NCBI GenBank assembly: GCA_028386065.3
Contig: JAKUCV010002094.1
Coordinates: 5,004-69,003 of the forward strand
Origin: Turnera subulata
Taxonomy: Eukaryota > Streptophyta > Magnoliopsida > Malpighiales > Passifloraceae
Length of the DNA stretch: 64,000 nucleotides
Direction of reading: 5' to 3'
Position numbers and translations under genes: made by a program. Every line of letters starts with the position of its first letter. Position 1 is the first letter of the stretch. Shown here one piece after another: positions 11,199-23,318 of this stretch. The notes beneath the pieces were generated by a model, which did no database searches, was not told where the DNA came from, and worked only from the letters and a program-made list of their open reading frames with translations.

Positions 11199-12207
11199 AA
11201 GTCAAAAAATAATATAATGAATTTTTTATTAGATATATAATTAAATATGATAAGTTATAGAATTTAGAATATCATGAACATCAACAAATATCGTTAAAGA
11301 AAATTCAATCTAAGGATTGCTATACAAAAAGTTATTCTGAAGAGTTCTTATCCCTTTAGATTATACGAATAACAGTAATAAAAAAATAAGTACTAAAAAA
11401 ATATAATTACAAAAAAGAACTTTAACACTTAGCAAAAATTAAAATCAAGAATAACGATTATGAAGAAGAATAATCGTGAGAACTCAGAAGGGATGCTTGA
11501 AGTTTATTGAAACTATCTAATAAATCAAATTAATATATAACTGATAAAAGTATCTAATAAATTGAATAGAATAATTATCTTCGTATTGCCTTAAAAAAAT
11601 TTAAAAAATATATTATGATATCTTATATATAAAAATAAATAAGATATATATGTAAAAAAATACAAATAATTGAGAACTAATATCAAATTTAAAAACTATA
11701 TCATGCTACATAAAAAATTTATAAAAATTAATATAAATTCTATGGAAGAAAGGTGAAGGCAACAAATAAAAGGTGCAAATATAAGTGTGTTACGGAATAA
11801 TATATTACAAATAATATTAAAATTTAAAAATTCGACATAAAAAATTAAGAAACGAGAAAATAAAAATTAATTTGTTATCATGTAATAATATTTGAAAATT
11901 ATAAAAATTTTATATTATGTAAATTATTATAGATGAATAAAAATTATATGAAAAAATTGAGAATGAATAAAAAATTAACATAAAATTCTGATAGAATCAT
12001 GTATTATAGAAAATAAATAAAATAAATTATATGATTTTTGTATGAAAAAAATAGAGAAATAATAAAAAACTTATATAAATTCTGATAGAATCATGTATTA
12101 TAGAAAATGAATAAAAATAAATTTATATGAGTTCTTTAGAAAACAATTATTGAATTTTAGTAATTAAAATGAATGAAATAAAATATAGTATAAAATATGA
12201 CTATAGA
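11199..12207. other. AT-rich non-coding stretch with a short direct repeat
   Basis: Very A-rich sequence with no gene. A block with TTCTGATAGAATCATGTATT occurs twice, near 11985 and 12082, as an imperfect tandem duplication of about 95 bp. It ends at the ATAGA target site of the Gypsy element. Confidence 0.6.
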
Positions 12208-12750
12208 TGTAACATCCCGGGTAAAAATTTATTTTTTTATCGGACTGTAAAATGCTTTGTACAGTAATTTACCATATAAAAATAATCTTTGGTAATTATT
12301 TCAGGGTCAATTATGCATCGGATTCTAAAACCGACCCTTAACTCACGTCCTAGATTTTTCCGCAGATTTTACGGACCAGAGTTGGAATTTTTTAGGTCCA
12401 GGAATCTTCAGAAAAGTCAGGTTTATCCTCGAGTTATCGGACCAGAAATAAAGTCAAGGGGGTATATTAGTTATTTTCTGGTCCGGACAGAACCCGCCTC
12501 ACATGCCGCACAGTATTAAGGCTGCCGCCGCCTTCTACTGTGAAGCCTGTGAGCAGATTGTGTTACCCGTGCCTTACCAGTGTTTTGCTCGTACTTCACC
12601 AGTCTTGCATGCCTTACCTGTGCCTTCATCTGCCTCCCCAGTGCACACCATCTTCTTCCTGCAAACCTACTGCCTGTACCCATCCTCACTTCCGCTAACA
12701 AAAACTCAGAGCAAAATCCACCCAGTGAACCGGTTAAGCCCTTGCTAAGC

Positions 12751-12926
12751 TGTGAAGGCCCTCTCCCTGAGGGACCCACCATATTCAGGTATTGTTACAT
12801 CACATCCCTCAGCCCACACCTCTTGGGTTTAATCCTTTACCATGCTGCAGCACTAGGGATTCGAACTCGGGACGTGATGCTTTTTATCCCCCTCAAGGAG
12901 AGCACCTTCACCAACTCATCTGTAGA
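12751..12926 (-). repeat. SINE-like unit 1 (inverted)
   Basis: On the minus strand it runs from CAGATGAGTTGGTGAAGG to GGGCCTTCACA and contains the tRNA-type B box GAGTTCGAATCC. It is almost identical to unit 3. The A tail is missing at the junction with the host LTR. Confidence 0.6.
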
Positions 12927-12943
12927 TGAGTTACGGGCCTCCA

Positions 12944-13118
12944 CAGTTGCAGATGAGTTGGTGAAGGTGCTCTCCTTGAGGGGGATAAAAAGCATCACGT
13001 CCCGAGTTCGAATCCCTAGTGCTGCAGCATGGTAAAGGATTTAATCGGGCGGAGGGAGTGATGTAACAATACCTGAATATGGTGGGTCCCTCGGAGAGAG
13101 GGCCTTCACAAAAAAAGG
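12944..13118 (+). repeat. SINE-like unit 2 (forward)
   Basis: It has an A-box-like ATGAGTTGGTGAAGG near 12953, a B box GAGTTCGAATCC at 13004-13015, and GGCCTTCACA followed by seven A near 13101-13116. This is the layout of a tRNA-derived SINE. It is about 10 bp shorter and more diverged than its neighbours near 13040. Confidence 0.6.
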
Positions 13119-13127
13119 CGCCTTTTC

Positions 13128-13303
13128 TGTGAAGGCCCTCTCCCCGAGGGACCCACCATATTCAGGTATTGTTACATCACATCCCTCAGCCCACACCTCT
13201 TGGGTTTAATCCTTTACCATGCTGCAGCACTAGGGATTCGAACTCGGGACGTGATGCTTTTTATCCCCCTCAAGGAGAGCACCTTCACCAACTCATCTGC
13301 AAC
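13128..13303 (-). repeat. SINE-like unit 3 (inverted)
   Basis: A near copy of unit 1 in the same orientation, and inverted against unit 2. It ends at GCAAC, followed at 13304 by TGTGGAGGCCCG, the edge of the long LTR. Confidence 0.6.
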
Positions 13304-16300
13304 TGTGGAGGCCCGTATCCCAACTTAATAAAATAAAATATTTAAATGAAAGAGAATTATCAAAATACTCTTGAAACCCGGGATACGAATACCGATGCCT
13401 CAGCATACAAACATTGTCCATAAAAATTTATTAACAACGAAATGTCATAAAAATAAATGAGATCAACCGGCTTATCAAGTCGTAAGCCGCCACGGCATCA
13501 CGCCGAAATAATATCACAAAATTAAACTTCGGCAAACCGCCGATAAAAATGTAAAACATTTATGACATCTCGAATTATTACTCATGCAGCGGAAGATGAA
13601 AGTAACAAATCAAAGTAGAAAATAACATGCATATGGCCCTATGGATCCCACCGAGAGATGATGCACAACTACCTGCTGAAGTGTCTGTGTCTGAACTCCG
13701 AGTCGAAGGTATAAGTGAGACTGCACGCTAACTAAAGTCTGAAAAACAACGGTGGCGATTATGTGAGTCGCCTACTCTGTGATCATTAAAAGTCTAAATA
13801 TACATGAAAGTGAAGTCATGCTCGTAGGGTGAGTAGCTCACGAGCACAAGTACAGCATACAAGCAAATCAGAATCACACACCAACACATAAACATCTTAT
13901 TGCGTTATTGTTCTGATTAATTAGGTTCAATGCATTATTTTATTGTTACATTTATTATTTTTATTATTATGGGCCCTCTACTGTGAGTCAAGTCTCGGTA
14001 GCGCATCTGATCAGATCAGGGTGTGAAACCCAAATGTCGAACCTCAGAAGGGGTAGATTTTGATGCCAAAAACCACTGAAAAATCTCGAGTGGCCGCTAG
14101 CTACCTGAGGGTGCACTCAGACACACCTAACCGGTGCAAGTCTTCCAGGGGTGCACCTATATCCCCTGGGATACCATGCTAAACAGCATAATATGACCCG
14201 AGGGTACCCAACCCTCCCTCGGGGCTACCAACCGATACACAGTAGAATTTTGTATTTTATTCTTAATTACGTTTTTTTACATTTCCGTTGAGATACATTA
14301 TGTCTTTCAGGGATGTGTGAATTGTATGTGTCCCTGTTTCATCCGGGCCTGCGGCCCATAACCACACATTATCACCAAAGCAGTTTTTCATAACAGTTTT
14401 TCATATAGAGATTAGACATGTGAGAAAAATCAGGTATACAATTCCAATCATCGCATGTGGCAAACAAGGCAAGTAAACAAACAAACCACACCAACATGCA
14501 TTCACAAAACATATATAAAAAGACTTGTAATGTGACCTCAAAATGCAGATTATGACTTCTTCCCGATCTTAGTCCACAGCTCTCGGGGTATCTCCCGTGC
14601 CTGATTACCGGTACACAATGTAATCACTAAACCAATGTTTGAAGTAAAAACGTATATGCATGCTAAGGTATGCTCCAATCGAGTAACTCCCGACCTTAAC
14701 TATCCGATTATAAGATTTCCGGGTCTAAGTCCAAAAGGTTATTTTCTATTCCATAACTCCAACGATTAGGGATTTAAGGTTCATCGGTCTAAATCCATAA
14801 ACAATTCTCGGGCCTAAGGCCCACTAAACCCTTAGTCATGAATTCCGGGCCGAGGTCCATATTCTTAAGTCCATATTTACAGATTGTGAAATTGGGCTTC
14901 GAGCCCGTTCCTAATGTCCGTGAATTTAATTATTTGTGATTAGGTCCTAAGTCCATAACTTCAAGTCCATTTAAAACATTCTAAGCTTCAAATTGAGATT
15001 ATTGGGCCTGGGCTCGGTTTTCCTAAAAACCGTCCTAAAGCCATCCCGAGCCCAAGGTTAATCAGCCTAAACTCTCTACGTGTCGGTAAGTTCTCCCGGC
15101 CACCCACTCTAACTCTCCGCTCTCGGTAAACCGCAATTCACTAAATATATAAATATAAATGTATTTCGGTAAATAAATTCCAAAGTTTAAATACATGGTA
15201 TAACCGAGACAAAACAAGAATAATACCGTCTAACACTCATAAAAACGAGAAATATAGTCCGCTAAGCAGAACCCGAGCCTTCACCGGAAAATTCCCGAGC
15301 CTCGCCGGAAAATTCCCGAGCCTCGCCGGATTCCCGTCACCCTCGCCGGAACAGTACCCCGACACCCTAAAGAAACGCAACAGCAACCCGGAAAGAACCC
15401 ACAACAAGCTGTCAAAGCCCAAAAACCAACAATTCACATCCCACTCTTTGAATTCATATGCACAAAACGACGAAACAAATTAAGAACTACACGAGGTCAC
15501 CGGAATACTCACCGGAAAATGAATCTGCAGAACCTGATGCCAGATCCGAGCCCCAAAGTCTCAATGGCGTCAATCGAACCCCACAAAGGATCTTGCAGTC
15601 TCTGCTCAAGTGGAACCTGCACCAGCAACGCACGAGCCCACTGCCGCCTCGACCACCACACACTACCTGAAACGCCAACGACCCGAGTACAACCTCAGAC
15701 CTGGTCCCAAACACAGCGATGCAACCAGCCAAAACCCTCAACTCGAATTAAGAGCCAAAACAGCAACAAAGAAAAGAAGAACGAGAAGAGAAAAGAACAG
15801 TAGCGAGGCGCTTACCCGGCGAAACAAGAGGCGGCGGCGCTAAGCACAGCCTGCCTCACCGACCTGGACACAGCCACAACCGAAGCAGCCCAGCACCACT
15901 CCTCTTCTGCTCGTCCTCCACCGGTGGATAGTGACGAGAGAACCCAAGGCGACGACTGCCGAACACGGTCCCGAGCCCGAGACACATGCACAGATCGAGA
16001 CGAGCCCCCTGGTCCCCGTCACAGTTACTCCACGAGCGGCTCCCCTCCTATGCAAGGCGACGGCGGCTGTAGGGAAGGAGAAGGAATGAGCGAGGGTTTT
16101 ATGTTCAAAGAGAACAACATGGAGAGGGAGAGAAAGAAATTGGAAGAGAAAAGAGAAGGCGTGAGGGGTTGCAGGAATGGATTGGAGGGAAGAAGAAAAG
16201 AAAAAGATGAAGAAGAAGAAGGAGAAATCGGATGGAGTAGGAAGAGGTGGTGAGTATCATGCCGTTGTTGGCATGATTGAAGGTGGGATGTGGGGGACAT

Positions 16301-19062
16301 AGCCGTTGCAGCCGGCGGCTGAGTGGGGGAGTAACAGCAGGAAGAAAAGAAAAATGGGAGGAGAAGAGAAGAAAGAAAAAAAAGAAAGTGGAAAAGAGGA
16401 GAAAAGGGGGATCGGGCTAGGGTTGACCGCCCTAGTGGACGACCCGTCGTCCGCTTAGGCGCGGTCAACCCCCCTGCCTGGTCAACGCGCCTCTTTCCTT
16501 TTTTTTTAAAAAAAAAACTTCAAAACGACATAGTTTCGATCGAAGACTCAACAAGACCCGTGTTTCACCCCGAAATATATTCCGATATCAACGAAACCCG
16601 AAGCCTAAGAAATCTCAACTGGAAATTGACATTTCCCAAGGATAAAAAAAAGTTATTTTCCATAACCAGAAACTCCAAAACCTATCGAGGGTAAAAATTG
16701 GAATAAAATTTCGGAAATTCCGTAAATCAAATTAATAAAATCCGGGGCGTTACATAAGCACTGAAACCAGAAAAAAATAAAAAAAGAAAAACACAAAAGC
16801 ATACTCATCCACCAACCCAAACAAGCCACGTCATCATCACCTTCCTCTCCTCCCCTGTTACTATTCACGCGGTAACGATCCGTGCCGCCACACGTGACAC
16901 CACCCACACCGTCACCTTCCTCATGCCGTTGCCAACCTGACGCAACCTTCGCCGCCCAGAACCGCCGCCTGACGCGCCGCTAGCAGCGAAGGACCCGTCG
17001 ACCCGCTTCCTCTTAGCCCGTCACCGCTGCACCCTTCTTCGTCGTCGTCAGCCGCAGCAAGCCACGGCGATAGCAGCCCCTCGTCGCGCTTTCTCCCGTT
17101 CGCTGCTGTCACTGCCCGTGTGTGTCTCGCCGCGCCGCTTCGTCAACGCTAGGTGAGTTGCAGACCCGCGGGTTGAAGGTGCGGGTCGAGTTCGACCCGT
17201 CTCCACGAGTGGGTTGCGGCTTGGGTCAGGCCAGAGGGCTGAGATCGCGCCTTGGCACGAGCCCGTGTTCTGGGTCTGTGTCCTGGCCTGGACCCTGGTG
17301 CCTGGGTCCCGTGGGCTGGACCTGTTGGGCTGCCAGTTTTGGTTCATGGGCTGACAGTGTTGGCCTAGTTCTTTTTAATTAAAAAGAAAGAAGAAGAAAG
17401 GGAATTTTGGAAAATAAATATAAAATATGGAAAAGAGGAAAAATACATAATTTTGGGAAATAATAATTACTTGGTATTTTATGGAATAATAATAATAAAT
17501 ATAATTCTGGGAATAACTTGGAAAATAAAAATAACTTGTGTTTTGGAAAAAATATATATACGGTATATAATATGGAGAAATAATTGTCTTGAGAAAGTAA
17601 ATAATTGGAAAGGGTATTATCAAAGTATTGTACCAGAGTAATATCCGGGTATAAGTATGGTATTACTTTGACACTTGAAAATAAATGGTGAATTATGATG
17701 ATAATGGGAATAACCCGGGGGAGTACCGAGTTGGTTCAGTATTTATTTTATGGCTTACAGTATTAGTCTGGCATTTGCATATCATCTTACGTGTGCATAT
17801 ATTATTGTTTGATATAGGAGTTGATAACGAGCAGTATCCCGAGGATCCAGAGCCGAGACATTTCGAGGACTTTCAGGAATAGGAAATCGGCTAAGGTGAG
17901 GATAAGTAAATATTTATATACTGCCCATGATATCAAGTTGTTGTTTGTTTACTATGTGTGATAATTGCTGGTATAATTCTTTGTGGCTGTGAATGACTTC
18001 TTGTGTGATGAATTAAGTTGATAATTGTTGCCATTGATGTTGTTGAGAATATTGCTACTGTTGAGTTTGTTGATATTGTTGTTGACTGTGAGTTAAGTAC
18101 CAGGGGTACTAGTATGGGATAACAGTTTGGAATAAGTTGGTATTATCCAGACGAGCGGAGAGGCTGTGACCCTGCTCGAGATAATGAGATAATGGTCGGA
18201 TAATAGAAGTATAGTAACTAGTTGAGGGAAGAGAAATAATAAAATTGAAAACACTTAGATATTTAGTAAGTCACGGTTAAATGTTGGAATAGCCAGATGG
18301 TAGTCTTATTTTTATGGTGCTGGGGGAGAGTGTGCTTGGGGTCTGCTCCCTTTCTGTGCCAGTTATTACGTGGAGGTACCAGGGTGAGGTCCACGGGCTA
18401 GCTAGCTTGACTACCTGGCGACGACCACCATTTAACTTGTGATAGGGGCCCTGATAATAAAATTGATATAGCGTGTCTAGAATCACGAAGTGTGCGTTAT
18501 TTAAGGTTTGTGAGAACCTAAGTTAGTTGTTGTTGATGTGACTTGATTATTATCGGTTGCTTGTATATGTATATTTGCTTATGGATTTTACCCGGTGAGC
18601 ACTTCGGACTCACCCCTCGCCTGCGTGACCTGGTCACGTAGTTTGATTGTGCGTAGCTCAGGTACGTTCGAGGCAAGATGTGGCGCACCCTCTGCCAGGC
18701 CCGGATCCATCCTGCGTTGCATCATATTCATTACTATTGTTGTGTTGTAATGAGACTTCCGCTGCTTGCATTTGTCACTCTGCCTCTGATGCTATGTTGT
18801 AATAATGTCTCCATTTAGCGGAGTCCAGTACGGTTGTTGTACTATATTGTTGACTTGAGATATTTATTTGTTGTGGTTTCTGTAATAAATAGTAGGTCCC
18901 ACGTGTTTACTGTGTATAACGGTAAATACGGGTCGGGGCGTTTCATTTTGGCAGCAAAGCGGGCTGTAGGTCCTTGGTTGTTGTTTGATTGTCTGTGCAT
19001 ATCCTGCTCCACATGTTATAAATATCATACTCATGCATACATCTTCATATAGGAAGGAGGAG

Positions 19063-20310
19063 ATGGATCCGGCTGAGGGACACCAGCATGCCGCCCAATA
19101 GCACTTGGAAGAGGACCAAGTGTCAATCGATCAACCGCATGTATACGAAGAAGAACCACATGTCTACGATGGGGTACCGGGTATGCCATACCAGATGTCC
19201 TTGCAGATGATGCACATGATGACCCAGATCCTTCATCGACAGGCAGCTAGGGGACCAGTCGAAGACCCTATTTTTACCAAGCTATCTGACCTTGGAGGTG
19301 AGCCTTTCTCAGGAGCGACTGATCCTCGCGAGGCGGACGAGTGGTTACCTCAGATCGCCAGGGTCATGCTTAAGATTAGGTGCATAACTGACCAGTGGGC
19401 GAACTATGCTGCTTCTCTCTTCCGTAAAGAAGTAGCAACATGCTGGGAATCTACCACAAGAGCCCTGCTGAAACCAGTGGTGATGCCATGGGCTGAGTTC
19501 ACGGCCATGTTCAAGGATAAGTTTATTACCGAGGAATTTCATGAACGCATGCAGCGCGAATTCGTGGAATTGTGCCAGGATAGTATGACCGTGACAGAGT
19601 ATGAGAAGAAGTTTGATCATTTGTCCCTGTATGTTGGAGATCTAGTGGCAACAACCAAAGCCAGATGTCAACGTTTTTGGAAAAGTCTACATCCAGACAT
19701 CCGAGCTACCATGGGATGCAAGGATTATGCTGGATATCAGGACATGGTAAGGGATGCTCAGAAGGCTGAAGTTACATGGCGTGATCAACAGGAGTATCGC
19801 CGGAAGAGAAATGCACCGCAAGTACCTTCCAGTCAGAATAAGAAGCCATATGTACCTGCTGCTAGTGCACCTACAGCTGGACGAGGACAGTATCAGCAGA
19901 TGACTCATGGACGTGGTTGGACTAACAACCGCGGAGCTTCAACTGGAGGATGGAGTGGATCTGGTGTGACTAATTCTGGAGATAACCGCTTTCGACGTCC
20001 CATATCATCGGTCAGATGCTTTGAGTGCAATGAGTTGGGACATTATCGATATGCATGCCCAAAGTTTGGGAGAGTCAATAACTCTGCACCGGCACCAACA
20101 GTTCAGGCCTCTGTGGCTAGCGTGCCAAGTGGATCTAGAGCTCATGGACAAGGTCATGGTCGTGGGAATCCTTCCGCAAGGACCCAATCTGGTGCTAACC
20201 AAAGCACAGCAGTTCCTAGAGCTTTTGTCATCACCGCGGAAGAAGACCCTGATGCTGCCCAAGTTATAGTAGTATCTTTGCAGTATATGGTAGTGTTGCA
20301 TTCACATTAA
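19063..20310 (+). pseudogene. Chromovirus gag (capsid and zinc knuckle), broken
   Basis: The natural start is probably ATG at 19063 (MDPAEGHQHAAQ), but codon 13 is TAG at 19099-19101. An open frame resumes at 19105 and runs 401 codons. It has the retrotransposon gag capsid domain (FSGATDPREADEWL, then WAEFTAMFKDKF and QREFVELCQDSMTVTEYEKKF). A Gly/Ser-rich linker leads to a CCHC zinc knuckle CFECNELGHYRYACPK near 20018-20065, which binds RNA. The frame ends early at 20310 because a one-base shift near 20262-20272 moves the protease to another frame. In related elements gag and pol are usually one frame. Confidence 0.93.
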
Positions 20311-21152
20311 TTGACCTTGGAGCTACACATTCCTTTATAGCTCAAACCTATGTTATGCAACGTAACTATGAAGATGTATCCCTAGAAAAATAGATGAGGG
20401 TTAGATTACCCGCAGACATCATAGTGAGGTTAGATAGAGTTTATAAGGATATACCATTAGTGTACGAGAACGAAACCTTTCCTGCCCGACTCATTGTCAT
20501 GAACATGGGAGGATTTGATATAATTCTAGGCATGGATTGGTTGTCGAAGTATCAAGCTTTGGTGGATTACCAAGCTAAGCAAGTGAGGTTGACATCCGCC
20601 GAAGGTCGGACGATTGTTTTGTCCGGAGTGGGGAGAACTACAACCACATGTAGTATCTCTGCTACCCAGGGCTACGGAATGAAGCAACATGGCCCAGACG
20701 CTTTGTTGACCCACATTCCAGGCGAAGAAACACAGGACTCCACCCCAGAAGATGTATCAGTTGTGAGGGAGTTTGTTGATGTTTTCCCAGATGATCTACC
20801 AGGTTTGCCACCCGACAAAAAGGTTGAGTACACCATCGAGCTTGTACCTAGAGTTACACCTATCTCGATGGCACCATACAGGATGGCACCAACAGAGCTT
20901 CAGGAGCTGAAGAAGCAGCTAGACGAACTACTGGAGAAAGGTTTCATCAGACCTAGTACCTCACAATGGGGTGCACCAGTTTTGTTCGTGAAGAAGAAGG
21001 ACGGTAGTCTGCGGATGTGTGTAGACTATCGACAGTTAAACAATGTGACAATCAAGAACAAGTACCCGTTACCGAGGATTGGTGATCTTTTTGATCAGCT
21101 TCAAGGAGCAATGGTGTTTTCAAAGATTGATCTCCGATCGGGCTATCACTAG
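20272..21152 (+). pseudogene. Chromovirus protease and N-terminal reverse transcriptase, broken
   Basis: After the frameshift the frame reads FTLIDLGATHSF near 20310. The aspartic protease active site, normally D-S/T-G, is DLG here, so protease activity should be lost. TAG at 20391 interrupts it. From 20394 the frame continues through [10 protein letters not shown] (the protease flap side) into reverse transcriptase ([47 protein letters not shown]). It stops at TAG 21150-21152, where the family has a conserved Gln after SGYH. Confidence 0.92.
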
Positions 21153-21764
21153 ATTAAGATTTCGGAGAAGGACATACCAAAGACAGCTTTTCACACACGG
21201 TATGGCCACTTCGAATTCACTGTGGTACCTTTCGGTTTGACCAATGCACCGGCAGTATTCATGTGCTTGATGCACTTGGTACTGAATGAGTTCCTGGATA
21301 AGTTCGTTGTGATCTTCATCGACGATATCCTCATCTACTCCAAGAGTAAGGAAGAGCATGAAGAGCATTTGAGGATACTGCTTCAAAGGTTACGGGAGAA
21401 GCAGCTATATGCAAAATTCAGCAAGTGTGAATTTTGGCTTGAAGAAGTTTCCTTCCTCGGATATGTAGAAGGCGGGGATGGAATAAAGGTTGATCCTGCC
21501 AAAGTTAAGGCTGTGTTGGAGTGGGAGCCTCCTAAGAATGTGTCCGAAGTCAGATGTTTTCTTGGCCTTGCAGGATACTATCGGAGGTTCATAGAAGGTT
21601 TTTCCTTATTAGCCAGTCCCATGACTAAGCTATTGAGGAAAGAACAAGCTTTTGTTTGGAGCCCGGAGTGCCAACAAAGTTTCGAGGAGCTTTAGAAGAA
21701 GCTAACCACGGCACCAGTGCTAATAGTACCCAAGCCAGGAGTTGAGTATGTGTTGTTTTGCGAT
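21153..21764 (+). pseudogene. Chromovirus reverse transcriptase, C-terminal part
   Basis: It continues in the same frame: [24 protein letters not shown], then the catalytic [10 protein letters not shown] near 21316, and the thumb region [16 protein letters not shown]. One stop lies at 21693-21695. A one-base gain near 21765-21770 (GATGCAATCGGG) then shifts into the RNase H frame. Together with the upstream breaks this makes the enzyme non-functional. Confidence 0.92.
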
Positions 21765-21765
21765 G

Positions 21766-22821
21766 CAATCGGGACTTGGTTTAGGAGCCGTGTTGATGCA
21801 AGAAGGACGAGTGATCGCCTACACCTCCAGACAGCTAAGGACTCATGAGAAGAACTACCCAACTCATGATCTTGAGATGGCAGCTGTGATCTTGGCTCTG
21901 AAGATTTGGAGACACTACTTGTTTGGAAAGAAGTGTCGAATCTTCACCGACCACAAAAGCCTTAAGTACATCATGACTCAGAAGGAGCTTAACCTGCGAC
22001 AGAGACGCTGGGTTGAGTTGCTTAATGATTATGATTGTACTATCGAGTATCACCCAGGGAAGCCTAATGTGGTAGCTGATGCTTTGAGTCGGAGACAATC
22101 GGATGATGCCTCCACTAGTTACTCGATGTTTTCACTTATCGAGTTAAGGAAGCTGGGAGTTGGCTTGACAATTGATGATACAGGAGCTTTGCTGGCACAC
22201 ATGAGTGTCAAGTCTAACCTAAGAGGATGGATAGTGGAGTTACAAGATGGAGATCCCGACCTGGTCAAGCTAAAGGAAGGAGTAAGGAGTGGAAAAGAAG
22301 ACAAGTTTCGTATAGCTGATGATGGAGCACTGATGATTGGGAAACGAGTATGTGTACCCAATGTCAGTAATTTGCGTACTCAGATTCTGGAAGAAGGACA
22401 TATGACGCCATATGCGATGCATCCTGGAAGCACCAAGATGTATCAGAACCTGAAGAGTCATTTTTGGTGGCCTCGGATGAAGAAGGACGTAGCAGAGTAT
22501 GTCGCAAGATGCATTACTTGCCAGAAGGTGAAAGTTGAACATCAGGCTCCAGCAGGCAAGATGAGATCATTGACTATACTAGAGTGGAAGTGGGAGATGA
22601 TCACTATGGATTTTGTGATTGGGTTACCAATGACTCGGAGGCAATATGATGCTATTTGGGTCATCGTTCACCGATTAACAAAATCGGCTCATTTTCTCCC
22701 TATTCGCCAAACTGATACCATGGACACGTTGGCGAGTAAGTATGTTGCTGAAATTGTGAGACTATATGGGATTTCAAAGTCCATAGTCTCAGATAGAGAT
22801 CCCAGATTCACATCACGATTC
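21766..22821 (+). pseudogene. Chromovirus RNase H and integrase, first part
   Basis: The frame opens SGLGLGAVLMQ and shows the Ty3 RNase H motifs ([41 protein letters not shown]). The integrase HHCC zinc domain (MHPGSTKMYQNL, CITCQKVK) and the first two catalytic aspartates ([20 protein letters not shown]) follow. The open stretch ends at TAG 22822-22824, where the family has Trp. Confidence 0.93.
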
Positions 22822-22824
22822 TAG

Positions 22825-23318
22825 AAGAGTTTACAAGCAGCTTTGGGAACCAAGTTGAGCTTCAGTACTGCTTTTCATCCTTAGACAGATGGACAGTCTG
22901 AGAGGACTATACAGACACTAGAGGATATGCTGAGAGCTTGTGCACTCAACTTCAGTGGAAGTTGGGATAAGTACCTACCCTTGGCAGAGTTTGCATATAA
23001 CAATAGCTAGCATTCAACTATTGGTATGCCACCTTTTGAAGCTCTGTAAGGAAGGAAGTGTAGAAGTCCTGTTTGTTGGGATGAAGAAGGCTTAAGGTTG
23101 ATCATTGGACTGGATTTAGTCAAACGGACAGTTGACAAGATTCAGACAGTGAAACAGTGAATGAGAGCTGCTCAGGATCGGCAAAAGAGCTATGCCGACA
23201 AACACCGACGTGAGATGGAGTATAACGTTGGTGAGAAGGTTTTTCTCAGAGTAGCACCATGGAAAGGTGTGATCAGGTTCGGCAAAAGAGGGAAGCTGAG
23301 CCCAAGGTATATCGGACC
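22825..23318 (+). pseudogene. Chromovirus integrase, second part, up to the insertion
   Basis: The same frame continues through the third catalytic residue ([16 protein letters not shown]) and the GPY/F-side region (YNVGEKVFLRVAPWKG, PRYIGP). It holds stops at 22882 (TAG), two near 23007 and 23047, and TGA at 23158-23160. At 23319 it is cut by the 10.3-kb LTR element and resumes at 33654. Confidence 0.9.

Larger units (their letters stand above)
12751..16754 (-). mobile_element. 4.0-kb insertion in the 5' LTR: long LTR plus SINE-like trio
   Basis: TAAGC lies on both sides (12746-12750 and 16755-16759), and the uninterrupted 3' LTR shows the empty site near 34563. So the whole 4004 bp behaves as a single insertion. 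From 13304 to 16754 the minus strand opens TGTAACGCCCCGG and closes with GGGCCTCCACA, a typical chromovirus LTR of about 3.45 kb with no pol, hence a probable solo LTR. The left 550 bp is a set of three SINE-like units. The outer ends (TGTGAAGG and GTTACA) are also TG/CA, which leaves open whether the SINE-like units lie inside a larger LTR. Open frames within it, such as 15924-16253 and 16025-16468, look fortuitous. Confidence 0.7.
12208..18945 (+). repeat. 5' LTR of the chromovirus, interrupted
   Basis: It matches the 3' LTR (34025-36655) in two parts, 12208-12750 and 16760-18945, about 2.73 kb in total. The gap is the 4-kb insertion and its TAAGC duplication. Relative to the 3' LTR it keeps about 165 bp near 17790-17950 that the other copy lost. 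It has one copy of a roughly 63-bp segment near 18320 that the other copy has twice. Confidence 0.92.

Noticed and set aside
13004..13015. tRNA gene suggested by a B box
   Set aside because: The B box sits in a SINE-like unit with a poor A box, a long body and an A tail. No cloverleaf with anticodon could be drawn.
15924..16468. Overlapping open frames on both strands (109 and 147 codons)
   Set aside because: They lie inside the 3.45-kb LTR, in a purine-rich tract giving Glu/Lys/Arg on one strand and Ser/Pro/Phe on the other. They are low complexity and chance.
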